A stretch of 64,000 nt of DNA from Saccharolobus shibatae B12 (GTDB lineage Archaea > Thermoproteota > Thermoprotei_A > Sulfolobales > Sulfolobaceae), in the NCBI RefSeq assembly GCF_019175345.1, contig NZ_CP077717.1:2637644-2701643 (forward strand), in the 5' to 3' direction. The position numbers were made by a program, and so were the translations under genes. The notes under the pieces are model-generated. The model made no database searches, was not told the DNA's origin, and saw only the letters and a list, made by a program, of their open reading frames with translations. Of this stretch, positions 43,560 through 53,671 are shown one piece after another; the stretch's first letter is position 1; each line of letters starts with the position of its first letter.

Positions 43560-43837
43560 AATGGAGCTCTGGTAGTTTTTCTTCCAATTATAAACATTAT
43601 TAAATAGATGATTAAGATTATTATGGTAAATACAACACCCACTATAATTAGGTTACTTAAGACCGATGGTGGGACATTACCAAAGGCTATTGGAATTGGT
43701 CCTAATAACACTAATCCTGCGAATTGCGGAGAAGATGAAGTAGTTGTCTGGGGAGTTTGAACTTGTGATACCAAACCTAGGAAGAGTAGGATGAAACCAA
43801 GAAATATTAATGTGAGACCAGCCGCAATTAACTTCAT
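43556..43837 (-). CDS. DUF131/TIGR00304 membrane protein
   Basis: 93 aa with two membrane helices (about residues 5-25 and 60-85) separated by a Thr/Ser/Pro-rich exterior loop and the conserved [13 protein letters not shown]. This is the archaeal TIGR00304 family, function unknown. It overlaps the dehydrogenase stop by 4 nt. Confidence 0.75.
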   Translation of the reverse strand: MKLIAAGLTLIFLGFILLFLGLVSQVQTPQTTTSSSPQFAGLVLLGPIPIAFGNVPPSVLSNLIIVGVVFTIIILIIYLIMFIIGRKTTRAPF

Positions 43838-43887
43838 ATGTTAATCTTTTGTTATAAGCTTTATAAACTTTATATTAAGGTGAGCGG

Positions 43888-44793
43888 ATGTATTACGGGA
43901 ATATAATTACAGTCTTATCATCAGATAAGAACAAAGTAACTGAGATAGCCGAAAAACTAGGTAAGCTTCATGAAACCGCCAAGACAAAAATATATTATAG
44001 AAAAAAGGGCGAATACATTAGATCAATACTATTGACTACAGAGTATCCAGAAAAAATTATAGATTTAGCTGAAGCATTATCACTCTCGTCGACTACAATA
44101 TTATATATACCAGAAACTTTAACGTGGATGGATGGGGAACTAGCACTTTTAATTGATTCTCTAAATACGCATAACAAGATAGTAATATCTAACTTAGACC
44201 AAGGTAAAATAAATAATATTTTAGGCTCTTTAAGCTCCTTTACTAAATTCGATCTATATAATGATATTCCAGACTTAAGCGAGACCGAAGAGGAGGATAA
44301 GGGAATAGTGTATGTAGATAGAGTATTCACAGTCAAAGGTGTTGGAACCGTAGTTACTGGATTCTCATTTACCAATGTTGAAGTTCATGAGAAATTAGTT
44401 GCATTACCTTATAATAAGGAGGTTGAAATAAAGAGTATTCAAGTTTTAGATGAGGATCAAAAGAGTGTTTCAACTGGAGTTAGAATAGGGTTTGCTCTGA
44501 AAAACGTAAAAGAAGAGGAAATAGAAGATTTACTGTATTTAGTTAAACCAAATGTTAAGGTTGTAAAGGAAATAGAAGGACAAATAACTAATTACAAATG
44601 GTCTACCATGAATCAAGGTCAAAATCACATAATAGTTAAGGGTCATGGAATTGCAGCTAATATAAAAGTCGATAATCAAAAAGCTAAGATTATGTCATCT
44701 GTTCCAATACCTATTGTTGACAATAGGATACTTGTCTTAAACGTTAACGTCAGACAAGGAAAACCAAGAGTCGCTGGATATATTAGTTTATAA
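43888..44793 (+). CDS. SelB/EF-Tu-like protein lacking a GTPase domain
   Basis: 301 aa, with an RBS GGTGAG at 43879-43884. Residues about 140-175 (VYVDRVFTVKGVGTVVTGFSF) are the hallmark of domain II in SelB-type elongation factors, with a beta-barrel domain III following. The N-terminal 130 residues keep the rough order of a GTPase domain, but no P-loop, DxxG or NKxD is visible. It is probably a degenerate paralogue with a binding role. Next gene 15 nt downstream. Confidence 0.7.
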   Translation: MYYGNIITVLSSDKNKVTEIAEKLGKLHETAKTKIYYRKKGEYIRSILLTTEYPEKIIDLAEALSLSSTTILYIPETLTWMDGELALLIDSLNTHNKIVISNLDQGKINNILGSLSSFTKFDLYNDIPDLSETEEEDKGIVYVDRVFTVKGVGTVVTGFSFTNVEVHEKLVALPYNKEVEIKSIQVLDEDQKSVSTGVRIGFALKNVKEEEIEDLLYLVKPNVKVVKEIEGQITNYKWSTMNQGQNHIIVKGHGIAANIKVDNQKAKIMSSVPIPIVDNRILVLNVNVRQGKPRVAGYISL

Positions 44794-44808
44794 GTTAATT
44801 AGTATTAT

Positions 44809-45078
44809 ATGGAAAACGCGATTCTGACTGCATATAAGAAGGCAAGGGAACTAAATAAAGATGGAGAAGTTCACCTTTTTAAAGATGAAAGTGGTGCATA
44901 CTATCTAATCATAGTTAGAACGGCTAATTGCAAAGAAAAGTCTAAACTAATAGATGCAATTTATGATGAGGTATACAAACATACTGATGAGATAAACCTT
45001 ACAATTCTAATTATGTCTAGGAGCTCTTACAAGGCCTTTGCTGATCAAAATTTGGAAGAAATAGAAGTACAGTCATAG
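44809..45078 (+). CDS. Small conserved hypothetical protein
   Basis: 89 aa alpha/beta protein ([18 protein letters not shown], then helix, then [15 protein letters not shown]). It begins 15 nt after the SelB-like gene, so it is probably in its operon. No family recognised. It converges on the HerA-like gene with a 6-nt overlap. Confidence 0.65.
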   Translation: MENAILTAYKKARELNKDGEVHLFKDESGAYYLIIVRTANCKEKSKLIDAIYDEVYKHTDEINLTILIMSRSSYKAFADQNLEEIEVQS

Positions 45079-46821
45079 CTTATTTATTCTATCCTTTAAT
45101 AAATCTAGATTGTTCTCAGCGGCAAAGAATACTGGAACATCATGAGGGAGAGCCGACTTAAAGCTTACTAATAACCATTGCCCTGGTTCCAGTTCTAGGG
45201 TCTTATCTAAGAGCATATCACTAATTCCAAAAGTTTCAGCTAATAATTGTCTATCGTACGGCCTAGGAAGTGTGCTTATGAAGTAAGAGTGTAGCTGCTG
45301 CAGTGCGTTAGTGTTTAGGTAAGCTAGTCTTTGAGTACTTATTAGTGAATGTAAGTGATACTTTCTTCCATGTCTAAGCAGTTTCTCTATGGCAGTGCTT
45401 GAGGCTTCACTTTTATCTTTCTGTTTGGTATCGTAAGGTATAAACTCTTGAGCTTCATCTATTATGAATAGTACTTTAGGATTGTCGGAATACATTCTCT
45501 TTCTCCTATTGTAAATTTGATTAATTACAGTCGCAACTACTTGCCTTCCCTCTTCTAAGTTAGGGAGTTCTAAAATAAATAATCTAGGTGAGTCCTTGGA
45601 AGAATCCAAAATTTCAATCGCTAAATTTTCTATATCATAATCTTCAGTTTCTCTGATGCCGAGTGAGATGTATGCTCTTATACCAGATATAAATGTAAAC
45701 AGTGACGAATTCTCCTTTAAATGTGCATCTTTCCCTAAATTTTCTATTTCATCTAATAACTTGTTAATAGAGTCATCTATGATATCATCTACTGTCAATT
45801 TCCTTTCTCTCATGAAACTATCTAACTTACTTAGAAAGGTGTAGAGAAGTGGTTTCTGTGATATAGCAGTATATTTATCTTCTATCTGCTTTTTGACTAG
45901 ATCTATTAAATCAGCATAAGTTAAATATGTAAAGCCTTCAGGTGGAACATATAGTTGTTTCATTTTTCCATTTTGATGTAAAATTTCTGCACCTTTTTTT
46001 ATCTTGTCTCTAATATCTATGATATCATCAGGGATAACGTGACTCCTTAAAAATTTTCTACTAGCATCAACTGGATTGGGGGGAACTCTATCTAAGCTTA
46101 CGACTCTAGATGGAACTTCAAGTAGCTTATCTAAGAGAAGGATTGCGTACTCCATTGATACGTCAAATATTACAACTTTAGTGTCGGGTAGGTTATCTAA
46201 TACTTTTCTTGCTATCAAGGATGCCAAATTTGATTTACCCGAACCTGTAAACGCGAAAATACCTAGGTGATACTTTATTGCTTTTTCTAAATTTATATCT
46301 AAAGAAAGTTCCTCATGCAGAATGTTTCCTAAACTTACATTGCTATTTGCACAGACAAATGACGCATACGCTTTTTTATTTAAAATCTTTACTGAGGAAC
46401 CCAACAGAGGTGGGAAATATCCCTTTTTAAATTGAATATTGTTCGAATTTACCTCCAGAATATATCCCAAAGGGTAAGTTATTGAATCTATCCATATTTC
46501 TTTCTCATCGTTTGAATACCAACTTTCGCCAACTTTTTTCATGATTTCATTTCTAATCTCCTTAGGTATTGTAGAGTCCAAATTTATCATGCCATAATGC
46601 ATCGGAATAATATCTGCAACTTCTAAAATTAGGTAGCTATTTTCCTTTATTGTATTTACAGCAAGCAATTTTCCTATACCTAATTTATCCTTTAGCGAGA
46701 AGGGGAATTCTACTATATAATTTCTAAAAGATATTGTACCCCTGCCGTCAGAAGTTTGCCTAGTTATTATTTTGGCTTCTCTTAGTTTTCCCTCTTCTAC
46801 TTCAAAAATACTTTCCATCAT
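45073..46821 (-). CDS. HerA-like hexameric ATPase
   Basis: 582 aa. An N-terminal HAS-like beta barrel (about 1-150), Walker [14 protein letters not shown] near residue 190, Walker [12 protein letters not shown] near 430, and the C-terminal [16 protein letters not shown] arginine-finger region are HerA/FtsK signatures. HerA works with the nuclease NurA in DNA end resection. The partner gene directly upstream overlaps by 20 nt. No mre11/rad50 is adjacent, so this is probably a second HerA-type pair. Confidence 0.85.
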   Translation of the reverse strand: MMESIFEVEEGKLREAKIITRQTSDGRGTISFRNYIVEFPFSLKDKLGIGKLLAVNTIKENSYLILEVADIIPMHYGMINLDSTIPKEIRNEIMKKVGESWYSNDEKEIWIDSITYPLGYILEVNSNNIQFKKGYFPPLLGSSVKILNKKAYASFVCANSNVSLGNILHEELSLDINLEKAIKYHLGIFAFTGSGKSNLASLIARKVLDNLPDTKVVIFDVSMEYAILLLDKLLEVPSRVVSLDRVPPNPVDASRKFLRSHVIPDDIIDIRDKIKKGAEILHQNGKMKQLYVPPEGFTYLTYADLIDLVKKQIEDKYTAISQKPLLYTFLSKLDSFMRERKLTVDDIIDDSINKLLDEIENLGKDAHLKENSSLFTFISGIRAYISLGIRETEDYDIENLAIEILDSSKDSPRLFILELPNLEEGRQVVATVINQIYNRRKRMYSDNPKVLFIIDEAQEFIPYDTKQKDKSEASSTAIEKLLRHGRKYHLHSLISTQRLAYLNTNALQQLHSYFISTLPRPYDRQLLAETFGISDMLLDKTLELEPGQWLLVSFKSALPHDVPVFFAAENNLDLLKDRINKL

Positions 46822-47560
46822 TTCTTAATCTCTCAATCCAACTTCTAAATTCTCTGTATCTAATATTACTTTGCAAACTGGTGACATTTATGAACTTGCT
46901 TAATTTATTTCTGTAATATTTCACTAGCTTATCAGCTAAAAACAATGGATAATTATATCCTAAAGCTTCCGGTATTGGCTCCATCCCTAAATTATAGATT
47001 AGGGAAAGCAATTCTTCATGATTTTCTACAAAAACTTGAGACTCTATGTAGAATACCCATGATGATGGAAACAGTTTAAAATATCCATAAATTGCGTCAC
47101 CATGTTTTTCAGTAATTACTAACCAAGGGGGGTTTTCTACCTTGTTAAGACTTTCTCTTTTTACTATATCAAAATCCTTTACAATTCCGATGGAATTTTT
47201 AGGAACTGAAATACCTAAAGATTTATCAAATGATAGTTTCCTATCGAAAAATATTAGATCAACTTCATTTTCCTTTATACTGGAGTATTCTAGTTCTCGC
47301 ATTCTCTTCTCTGCTTCACAAACGCATAGCTCGTCATTAACTGAAATATCATCTATAGTAAATTTAAAATCCTTAAATATTCTACCTTTGATTAGGCCTA
47401 TTACTATATATGCTCCCTTCTCTCCTTCCAAAATAATGTCAGAGAAGGTTCCATCAATTGCAGCAAACGTTAACTCTCCATTCAGAAAGTAATTTTTGTT
47501 TGATCTCAATCTTACTATTGTGCTAAAATCACCACTATCAATATTTGATGACATATTCAT
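46802..47560 (-). CDS. NurA-like nuclease-domain protein
   Basis: 252 aa. [10 protein letters not shown] near residue 32 corresponds to the NurA metal site (the usual DGS is DGT), and [17 protein letters not shown] near the C-terminus matches the conserved NurA ending. It is the putative 5'-3' nuclease partner of the HerA-like gene. The 5' end overlaps the divergent ThiR gene by 41 nt, so translation may start downstream, for example at a TTG near residue 18. The listed start is the first ATG. Confidence 0.7.
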   Translation of the reverse strand: MNMSSNIDSGDFSTIVRLRSNKNYFLNGELTFAAIDGTFSDIILEGEKGAYIVIGLIKGRIFKDFKFTIDDISVNDELCVCEAEKRMRELEYSSIKENEVDLIFFDRKLSFDKSLGISVPKNSIGIVKDFDIVKRESLNKVENPPWLVITEKHGDAIYGYFKLFPSSWVFYIESQVFVENHEELLSLIYNLGMEPIPEALGYNYPLFLADKLVKYYRNKLSKFINVTSLQSNIRYREFRSWIERLRNDGKYF

Positions 47561-48440
47561 ACCATCAATTAGGGTATTAGAGGCTAAAAGACTTAGGGAA
47601 CTACATATGAGTCAAACGAGAATTGCTAATCTATTAGGAGTTAGCCAACCAGCAGTGAAACAATACTTAGATGAAGACGAAAATTCGTACATTAAAAGAT
47701 TACAGAATTTGGGACTAACACATGAAGAAATAGACGATTTTCTAGATAAAGTTACGCAATTACTAATAAATGGTGACCCTAAACAAGTAATGCAATATAT
47801 CAGTGTGTTTTTCCTTTCCAATCTAAGTAGGCTAAAATTCTGTAAATACCACAAAATGATTGATAGTGAAATTCCCGTTGATTGCGATATTTGTAAAAGT
47901 TTGTACAAGGAGAATGAAGAGGAAATGATGGAACTTGCACTATCAATGCTTCAAAACGAGTCTGTAGCAGAATTAATCCCAGAAGTTCTAAGCAATTTAG
48001 CCTTTGCAAAAGCCAACGCTAAGAGGGAAGAAGATGTACTTGCAATTCCGGGGAGAATAACTAAAATTAGAAACCTACCAACACCTGCTTCTAAACCAAT
48101 GTGGGGAGGAAGCAAGCATTTAGCTAAGGTACTATTATCAGTGATGAAAAATCATCCCGCTGTGAGATCAGTTATGAATATCAGATATGATGAGAAAGTG
48201 GAAATGGTATTGAAAGAAATTGGCTATAAATTTAAGAAAGTAGGTCCTCAGAACGACCTAGGCAATGATAGAATAGCCGAAACAATAGCTGCAGTATTTG
48301 ATGAAGATACAGATGCGGTAATACATTTGGGCGGTACTGGTATTGAGGCCAACACTTATGTTTTTGGCAGAGATCCATTAGATGTTGTAAAAAAGATTAT
48401 AAATATATCAGTTAAGTATAAAGAAATTTCCTCGCCTTAA
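47520..48440 (+). CDS. thiR: ThiR-type regulator (HTH plus ThiN domain)
   Basis: 306 aa from a GTG at 47520, which gives [21 protein letters not shown] at the N-terminus as in homologues. The HTH reads MSQTRIANLLGVSQPAVKQYL; the middle has CKYHKMIDSEIPVDCDIC, a possible metal site; residues about 170-300 are a ThiN domain (GGSKHLAKVL, VGPQNDLGNDRIAETI, IHLGGTGIEANTYVFG). HTH-ThiN proteins repress thiamine genes in response to thiamine phosphates. No thi gene is adjacent. Confidence 0.85.
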   Translation: MLKSPLSIFDDIFIPSIRVLEAKRLRELHMSQTRIANLLGVSQPAVKQYLDEDENSYIKRLQNLGLTHEEIDDFLDKVTQLLINGDPKQVMQYISVFFLSNLSRLKFCKYHKMIDSEIPVDCDICKSLYKENEEEMMELALSMLQNESVAELIPEVLSNLAFAKANAKREEDVLAIPGRITKIRNLPTPASKPMWGGSKHLAKVLLSVMKNHPAVRSVMNIRYDEKVEMVLKEIGYKFKKVGPQNDLGNDRIAETIAAVFDEDTDAVIHLGGTGIEANTYVFGRDPLDVVKKIINISVKYKEISSP

Positions 48441-50925
48441 ATGGCCAAAAATTATATTTTTTTAGAATTGAAATAATTGCAGGTACTAGAATAGGCCTAA
48501 CTACAAAAGTATCAAACAGTATTGAGACTCCTACACCTAGACCTATTTCTTGTAAGAATCTCATATTTGCCACCATCAATGAGAAAAAGGCTCCGGCTAA
48601 AATCAAACCACAAGTAGTTACTACTAATCCAGTATTTTCTACCGATCTCACTATAGCATTATTTATGTCATCGTCGTTTTTCATCTCATCAAATAATCTT
48701 ATGATTATGAACATATCATAGTCTATACCTAAACTGAAAAGAAGGGCAAAGATTACAAGTGGGGATAGCCAATATGGCGAGTTATATACTAACGCCACTG
48801 TAAATGCTCCCAATAATGAGCTTAGACCTACAGTTAAGGATAACCTCAAGGGAAGTAGAATAGATCCGAGAATCATGAAGAGGTAAATGACAATTAAAAT
48901 TATGGTAAGTGGTAAAGTATAGCTAAAATAAGTACTAACGGTATTGTTAACGATATCTATTCTTTGTGCGTTATCCCCTCCAACTAGGAATCCCTTGCTT
49001 ATGAGCCAATTTGTTAAATTTATAGCGCCATTACTAAATACAGGATACTTTAGGTAAATTATCAACAAGGTGTAATTTCCTTGATGAAAATGATCATATA
49101 AGTTGCTATTATTGACAATAATCTGAGAACCTAAGGACATTGGTCCATAAACTAAGTTACCTTGATCTATAAGAGTTTTAGTTAAATTATAAATGAGAGT
49201 GTAGTTAGCCTTAGGGCTTCCATACAATATTATATAGTCTATACTGTAATTGTAAAGTTGATTAAGAACCTTTGTACCTATAAGTGAATTTGCATGGGGA
49301 GGTAATATTTCATCTATATTAACGTTGGTGTGTATAGAAGGAAAATAAAAGATAAAGATAACGATAGAAACTAGCATAAGAATTACTAATAACTTATTGT
49401 GCCTTACTGCAAAGCTGGAAAGCTTATATAAGTACCTTTGCCTTATATCTGTAATACTCGGTAATTTTCGTCTAGGAAAACTAAGATATCTTTGAGGGAT
49501 TAATAGCAATAACGTGTACGTAAAGAAAACTGCTGGTATTAATGCTGAAATGGAAGACGTCACTAACGCTATTCCTATGTTTTGAAGTAGTGCAGAAGGG
49601 GAAAGGATAAAACTGGAGAATCCAATCGTGATACTAATACCACTTAATAGTATACCTTTTATTGAATTTTTAAGCGCATATAGAAGAGCATCTAAATTAT
49701 TTTTATTAATTTCTTCAAAATACCTATAAATGAATAATATGCCATAGTCAATGTTAAGACCAAATACAATTGGAGGTGCAACCAAACCTGAAATATAATA
49801 TATCTTATAACCTAGAAGCGTTTCCATGTACATGAGACCATAAGCTAATAAAAGACTAGTACCAGCACTAGATATTAAAATCAGAATTGGAACAATTGAT
49901 CTAACTAACAGTATTAGTAATATCATTACAAGAATAATTGTAGTTATATCTATAATTTCAACGTTACTTTGAGTATAATATGCGGATTGTGCATAATACG
50001 CTAGGTGACCTATTACATAGGCGTTTCTGAGACTTTCAGTAAATTGATTAATATTTGTTAGGCTTTCATTACTAGGAATATTTATAATGAAAAGCCATAA
50101 AGTACCCTTATGAAAGGATGAGTTAAAGGCTGTAGTTATATTATTAAAAATCACATTACTTTCATTAACAAACGTTATGTTTTGAGTTTTAAGTATCCTT
50201 TCGATTAGACTAGTGTAGTTATTAAACTGTATCAAAAACTTTAATGCCAAAGTGTAATTAGTGTAATTATTAAATCCAAAGTAGAAAAGAAATGGATCTT
50301 TAAAGGTTAAGTATCCCGCATATCTAGCTTTCTCTAGTAAACTTCCATTAACTTTATCAAAATTTTCCTTATAGGTAGGGCATATGTTACTAGTGAAATT
50401 ATGAAGTGGAAGACCAAATGTAATATTTAACTCATATTCAAAGTATTGAAAATTTGAAATTAAATAAAGCTTCAAACGAGTCAAATTCTCATACAACTGG
50501 CTTATCGTAGATGAGAAATTCTTCTCATTTAAGCCAAGATAGCTGAGATACTCTGTCTTAAGCATGCTAACGTAATCGTTGGGAGTTATCACCGTAGCGT
50601 TATTAAGGAGATATAAATTAGAATAAATTTCTTGTAAAGCTTGGTTATAAGACGAGGAATTGATAATAACATACAGATTATCAAAGTTGCCAATGTGAAA
50701 GTACTTGGCTACGAGTTTATCAGCCCTTACACTTTGTACGCTGTTTGATAAAAACGGGGAATCCGAATACGTAAATAAACTAGGAGTTTTAATTGCAAAA
50801 TGCAATAATATCATAATCAGTAATAACCATAATACCAACGATACAAAGCCATTCTTCACATTATTCCTAGACTTTATGTAGAGTAAAAAGTATTGTGGAA
50901 ATACCAATTTTACATTGGTAACCAT
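48412..50925 (-). CDS. RND/MMPL-family membrane transporter
   Basis: 837 aa. One N-terminal membrane helix, a large exterior domain (about 45-310), five helices including GLNIDYGILFIYRYFEE, a second exterior domain (about 535-640) and five more helices including FSLGIDYDMFIIIRLFDE. The two GxDYxxF repeats mark MMPL proteins, proton-driven exporters of lipids or hydrophobic compounds. It overlaps the ThiR stop by 29 nt. Confidence 0.9.
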   Translation of the reverse strand: MVTNVKLVFPQYFLLYIKSRNNVKNGFVSLVLWLLLIMILLHFAIKTPSLFTYSDSPFLSNSVQSVRADKLVAKYFHIGNFDNLYVIINSSSYNQALQEIYSNLYLLNNATVITPNDYVSMLKTEYLSYLGLNEKNFSSTISQLYENLTRLKLYLISNFQYFEYELNITFGLPLHNFTSNICPTYKENFDKVNGSLLEKARYAGYLTFKDPFLFYFGFNNYTNYTLALKFLIQFNNYTSLIERILKTQNITFVNESNVIFNNITTAFNSSFHKGTLWLFIINIPSNESLTNINQFTESLRNAYVIGHLAYYAQSAYYTQSNVEIIDITTIILVMILLILLVRSIVPILILISSAGTSLLLAYGLMYMETLLGYKIYYISGLVAPPIVFGLNIDYGILFIYRYFEEINKNNLDALLYALKNSIKGILLSGISITIGFSSFILSPSALLQNIGIALVTSSISALIPAVFFTYTLLLLIPQRYLSFPRRKLPSITDIRQRYLYKLSSFAVRHNKLLVILMLVSIVIFIFYFPSIHTNVNIDEILPPHANSLIGTKVLNQLYNYSIDYIILYGSPKANYTLIYNLTKTLIDQGNLVYGPMSLGSQIIVNNSNLYDHFHQGNYTLLIIYLKYPVFSNGAINLTNWLISKGFLVGGDNAQRIDIVNNTVSTYFSYTLPLTIILIVIYLFMILGSILLPLRLSLTVGLSSLLGAFTVALVYNSPYWLSPLVIFALLFSLGIDYDMFIIIRLFDEMKNDDDINNAIVRSVENTGLVVTTCGLILAGAFFSLMVANMRFLQEIGLGVGVSILFDTFVVRPILVPAIISILKKYNFWPFKARKFLYT

Positions 50926-50953
50926 TTTTTAGATTAAGCATGAAGTAAAAATC

Positions 50954-51112
50954 ATGGAAAGTATACAAGATGTATTAAGGCTGTTGGAACAAATCGAATC
51001 TATCATAAAGAATTATAATCCATCCGCTGAAGATAAACAAGTACTCGAAAAAGTATTGGCAAAGAACATGGAATTAAATGCAGAGATATACGCAAAATAT
51101 ATAAAAGTTTAA
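50954..51112 (+). CDS. Small helical protein
   Basis: 52 aa, all helical and acidic (ESIQDVLRLLEQIESIIKNY), starting 29 bp from the divergent MMPL gene and 19 nt before the next gene. No family recognised. Its position at the head of the 51-54.6 kb cluster suggests co-transcription. Confidence 0.55.
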   Translation: MESIQDVLRLLEQIESIIKNYNPSAEDKQVLEKVLAKNMELNAEIYAKYIKV

Positions 51113-51131
51113 TTTACACTATTTTATTTTT

Positions 51132-51755
51132 GTGAGATTCGAAGTCACTGTAGATTACCTACAAGGTATAGGGAGAAAGGTACTTACAAGTGATGGGCAT
51201 GTAATAGAATTAAATCCTTCGCTTGAAAAGGAATTGTCCTTAATAGGGGTCTCATCGAAATTTTTTGCAGAGGGACTAATAGATGCTGTAACTCAAAATA
51301 ATGGAACTTATTCTTTTTTCTTGCCAGCTAAAAAGATAAGTGATGACTGTGAGAACGTCTTAAGGATATTTGAGATATGGATATCCACAACTAATCAGAC
51401 AAGAAAAATGTTAGTTATAATTATAAACGTTGAAGGAAATGCCCAAATAACGTTATTGAGACCTGAACTCTATAACGATTTCTCTAAGGACTTAATTGAA
51501 ATTTTAGCAAAAAGATATATTTGCCTAAAAATTACGATGCCATTTATGTATAGATCAGTAATCTTTGATACCTTTAATTCCTTCAAAAGATTATTTGACA
51601 TAATATTTGAAGGGATAATAAACTTAAGTGGAAATATTTACATGGCAACCATCAGTAATGACAAAAAAGCGTTATTATGGAAAATAGATAGTACAAACAT
51701 TCGATATGTAAGCAATAATTTAATACCCTCAGAGTTGTTAAGATTAATAAGATAG
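51132..51755 (+). CDS. Conserved hypothetical protein, GTG start
   Basis: 207 aa soluble alpha/beta protein with no motif that I recognise. The GTG at 51132 starts directly after a TTTATTTTT stretch. It is 2 nt from the membrane-protease gene downstream, so it is probably part of the same operon. Confidence 0.65.
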   Translation: MRFEVTVDYLQGIGRKVLTSDGHVIELNPSLEKELSLIGVSSKFFAEGLIDAVTQNNGTYSFFLPAKKISDDCENVLRIFEIWISTTNQTRKMLVIIINVEGNAQITLLRPELYNDFSKDLIEILAKRYICLKITMPFMYRSVIFDTFNSFKRLFDIIFEGIINLSGNIYMATISNDKKALLWKIDSTNIRYVSNNLIPSELLRLIR

Positions 51756-51757
51756 GT

Positions 51758-52360
51758 ATGTCTTGGGATATAAGATACTTAGAATGGAAATTCGCCAACC
51801 TAAATGAGATCACTTCCTTTTTACTTGCTGCCTTATCTTTAGCAGTAGCTTACATACGCCCAACATCCATACTTTCAGATCCAATAGGTAGTCTAATCAT
51901 ACCATACTTGGTAGCATTATTAGCTATAATACCACATGAAATAGGCCACAGACAAGCTGCGAGAAGATATGGTTGTTTCTCTAGATTTACTTTAAGTTTT
52001 TCAGGGTTTTGGACAACGTTAATACTGAATATAATTGGTAGCTTCGTAGGTATCTTAGTTTTCTTTTCGGGATACACATCAATATCTTGTGGATTTCTTA
52101 ATAGAGACGTTGAGGGAAAAACAGCTCTAGCTGGACCTCTAACTAACATAATATTAGGATTTGTTGGCCTTATTGGTGCATCGTTAGTTCCTTTTAGCCT
52201 TGTTGGCTTATTTTTCTCTGAATTAGCTAGGTTTAACTTCTGGGTAGCATTCTTTAACTTGCTTCCATTCTGGGTTTTAGACGGATTAAAGATCTTTAGG
52301 TGGAACATGATAGTGTGGGCAGTATTAATATTCATTGCATTCGCACTAACATTTCTATAA
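51758..52360 (+). CDS. Site-2-protease-type (M50) membrane metalloprotease
   Basis: 200 aa with about five membrane helices. Zinc motif HEIGH (about residues 61-65) and the second ligand region LLPFWVLDG (about 172-180) are the M50 signature. It would cut membrane or membrane-near substrates. Its TAA overlaps the ATG of the rhomboid gene, so the two intramembrane proteases are translationally coupled. Confidence 0.88.
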   Translation: MSWDIRYLEWKFANLNEITSFLLAALSLAVAYIRPTSILSDPIGSLIIPYLVALLAIIPHEIGHRQAARRYGCFSRFTLSFSGFWTTLILNIIGSFVGILVFFSGYTSISCGFLNRDVEGKTALAGPLTNIILGFVGLIGASLVPFSLVGLFFSELARFNFWVAFFNLLPFWVLDGLKIFRWNMIVWAVLIFIAFALTFL

Positions 52361-52944
52361 TGGTGAATAAAGTGATGATAAAAAAGATAATAGGTATACC
52401 AACTTTTTTCTTAATGTTTCTTGTTACTTTAGGTTTTATCATAGGTTTATTAGCAACTTTTATAGATTTTGCTTCGGTATATTATCTAGAACAATTAAAC
52501 TATTTAGTAATTAAAGGGTATTATTACGAACTATTCACATCAATATTTATAACTAATAGTTTTGTTGATTTTATATTTAATTTTATTTCATTATATGTTA
52601 TATATTTAATTTTTGGTAGTAGAGCGGGAAAACATGAATATGGTATATTTATCCTAGCTGGTATTCTAGGAAATCTACTAACTGTAATATTCTATAGTCC
52701 TTTTACACTAAGCTCGGGAGCGTCTGGGGGAATATTTGGATTATTAAGTTACTACACGTTTTACGATTTCTTAAAAAAGGATAATCTAGGGGTTTATGGT
52801 CTTGTATTTTTAGTATCAGTATTTGGAGTCAGTGATTTAATATTCCCTAATGTGAACGTTGTTGCTCATATCGGAGGTATTTTGGGAGGTATTATGTACG
52901 CAGTTGTCTATTACCTTATAAGGAGTGGAAGGACAATAAAATAA
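52360..52944 (+). CDS. Rhomboid-family intramembrane serine protease
   Basis: 194 aa from the ATG at 52360; an earlier ATG at 52300 lies inside the M50 gene. About six membrane helices. The catalytic Ser is in SSGASGGIFGLL and the His in VNVVAHIGGILGG, the rhomboid dyad. Coupled to the M50 protease upstream and followed 2 nt later by a small membrane gene. Confidence 0.88.
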   Translation: MVNKVMIKKIIGIPTFFLMFLVTLGFIIGLLATFIDFASVYYLEQLNYLVIKGYYYELFTSIFITNSFVDFIFNFISLYVIYLIFGSRAGKHEYGIFILAGILGNLLTVIFYSPFTLSSGASGGIFGLLSYYTFYDFLKKDNLGVYGLVFLVSVFGVSDLIFPNVNVVAHIGGILGGIMYAVVYYLIRSGRTIK

Positions 52945-52946
52945 CT

Positions 52947-53111
52947 ATGATATTAGTAGAGGAAATACTATTAATTATCGGATTCTTAATGCTCCCGTAC
53001 GGTTTATATGAAATTATCAAAAGTGAGGCAGATAGAACTGTGAAGATAACTCTTGTTGGGATTTCAATAGTTTTATTTGCAATTGAAACGATATTAGCAG
53101 TGAAGCAATGA
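52947..53111 (+). CDS. Small two-helix membrane protein
   Basis: 54 aa with two hydrophobic helices around a KSEADRTVK loop. It starts 2 nt after the rhomboid stop, and its TGA overlaps the ATG of the AK6 gene (ATGA). It is too short for a family call, but the tight coupling on both sides makes it a real gene. Confidence 0.65.
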   Translation: MILVEEILLIIGFLMLPYGLYEIIKSEADRTVKITLVGISIVLFAIETILAVKQ

Positions 53112-53671
53112 TAATGATAGTAACTGGTACACCCGGTGTGGGAAAAACCGTAGTTTCAAAGAAACTTTCTGAGACGCTTAATCTAAACTATCTTTCTCTT
53201 TCCCAATTTGTTATAGAAAATAAACTTTATACGGAATATGATGAACTTAGGCAAAGTTATATAATAGATGAGGATAAAGTAAAGGAAGAATTAGAGAAAA
53301 TTATTTCAACTAACTATCTCGTGATTGAAACTATATACCCTTCATTGATATCTACCGCAGATTTAGTAGTTGTCCTTAGGAAGAATCCTTTTTCTCTATA
53401 TAATGAACTAAAAGGAAGGGGTTGGGCTGATATAAAAGTAGCTGAGAATGTGGAGGCAGAAATTCTAGGAGTGATCTCACAAGAGGCTAGAGAAGCCTTT
53501 AAGGATAAGGTGTGCGAAGTAGATACCACAGAAATGAGTATAGAACAAATATTAAATAAAATACTAAATAAACAATGTGATGGACCAATAGAATGGTTAG
53601 TTGATACAAAAGTACAACGATTTTTAGAGGAATTAGATAAGATTATTAGCTCCTATGAGAATGATATCTAG
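53108..53671 (+). CDS. AK6/Fap7-like adenylate kinase
   Basis: 187 aa. The P-loop is GTPGVGKT (residues 7-14), the lid-type [18 protein letters not shown] segment matches AK6/hCINAP/Fap7, and a C-terminal extension of about 25 aa follows. These ATPases act in small-subunit ribosome maturation with uS11. It directly precedes the Mrp gene with no gap. Confidence 0.88.
   Translation: MIMIVTGTPGVGKTVVSKKLSETLNLNYLSLSQFVIENKLYTEYDELRQSYIIDEDKVKEELEKIISTNYLVIETIYPSLISTADLVVVLRKNPFSLYNELKGRGWADIKVAENVEAEILGVISQEAREAFKDKVCEVDTTEMSIEQILNKILNKQCDGPIEWLVDTKVQRFLEELDKIISSYENDI

Noticed and set aside
51850-52335. Minus-strand 161-aa frame opposite the M50 protease
   Set aside because: Lys/Asn/Pro-rich complement of membrane helices; no promoter or motif.
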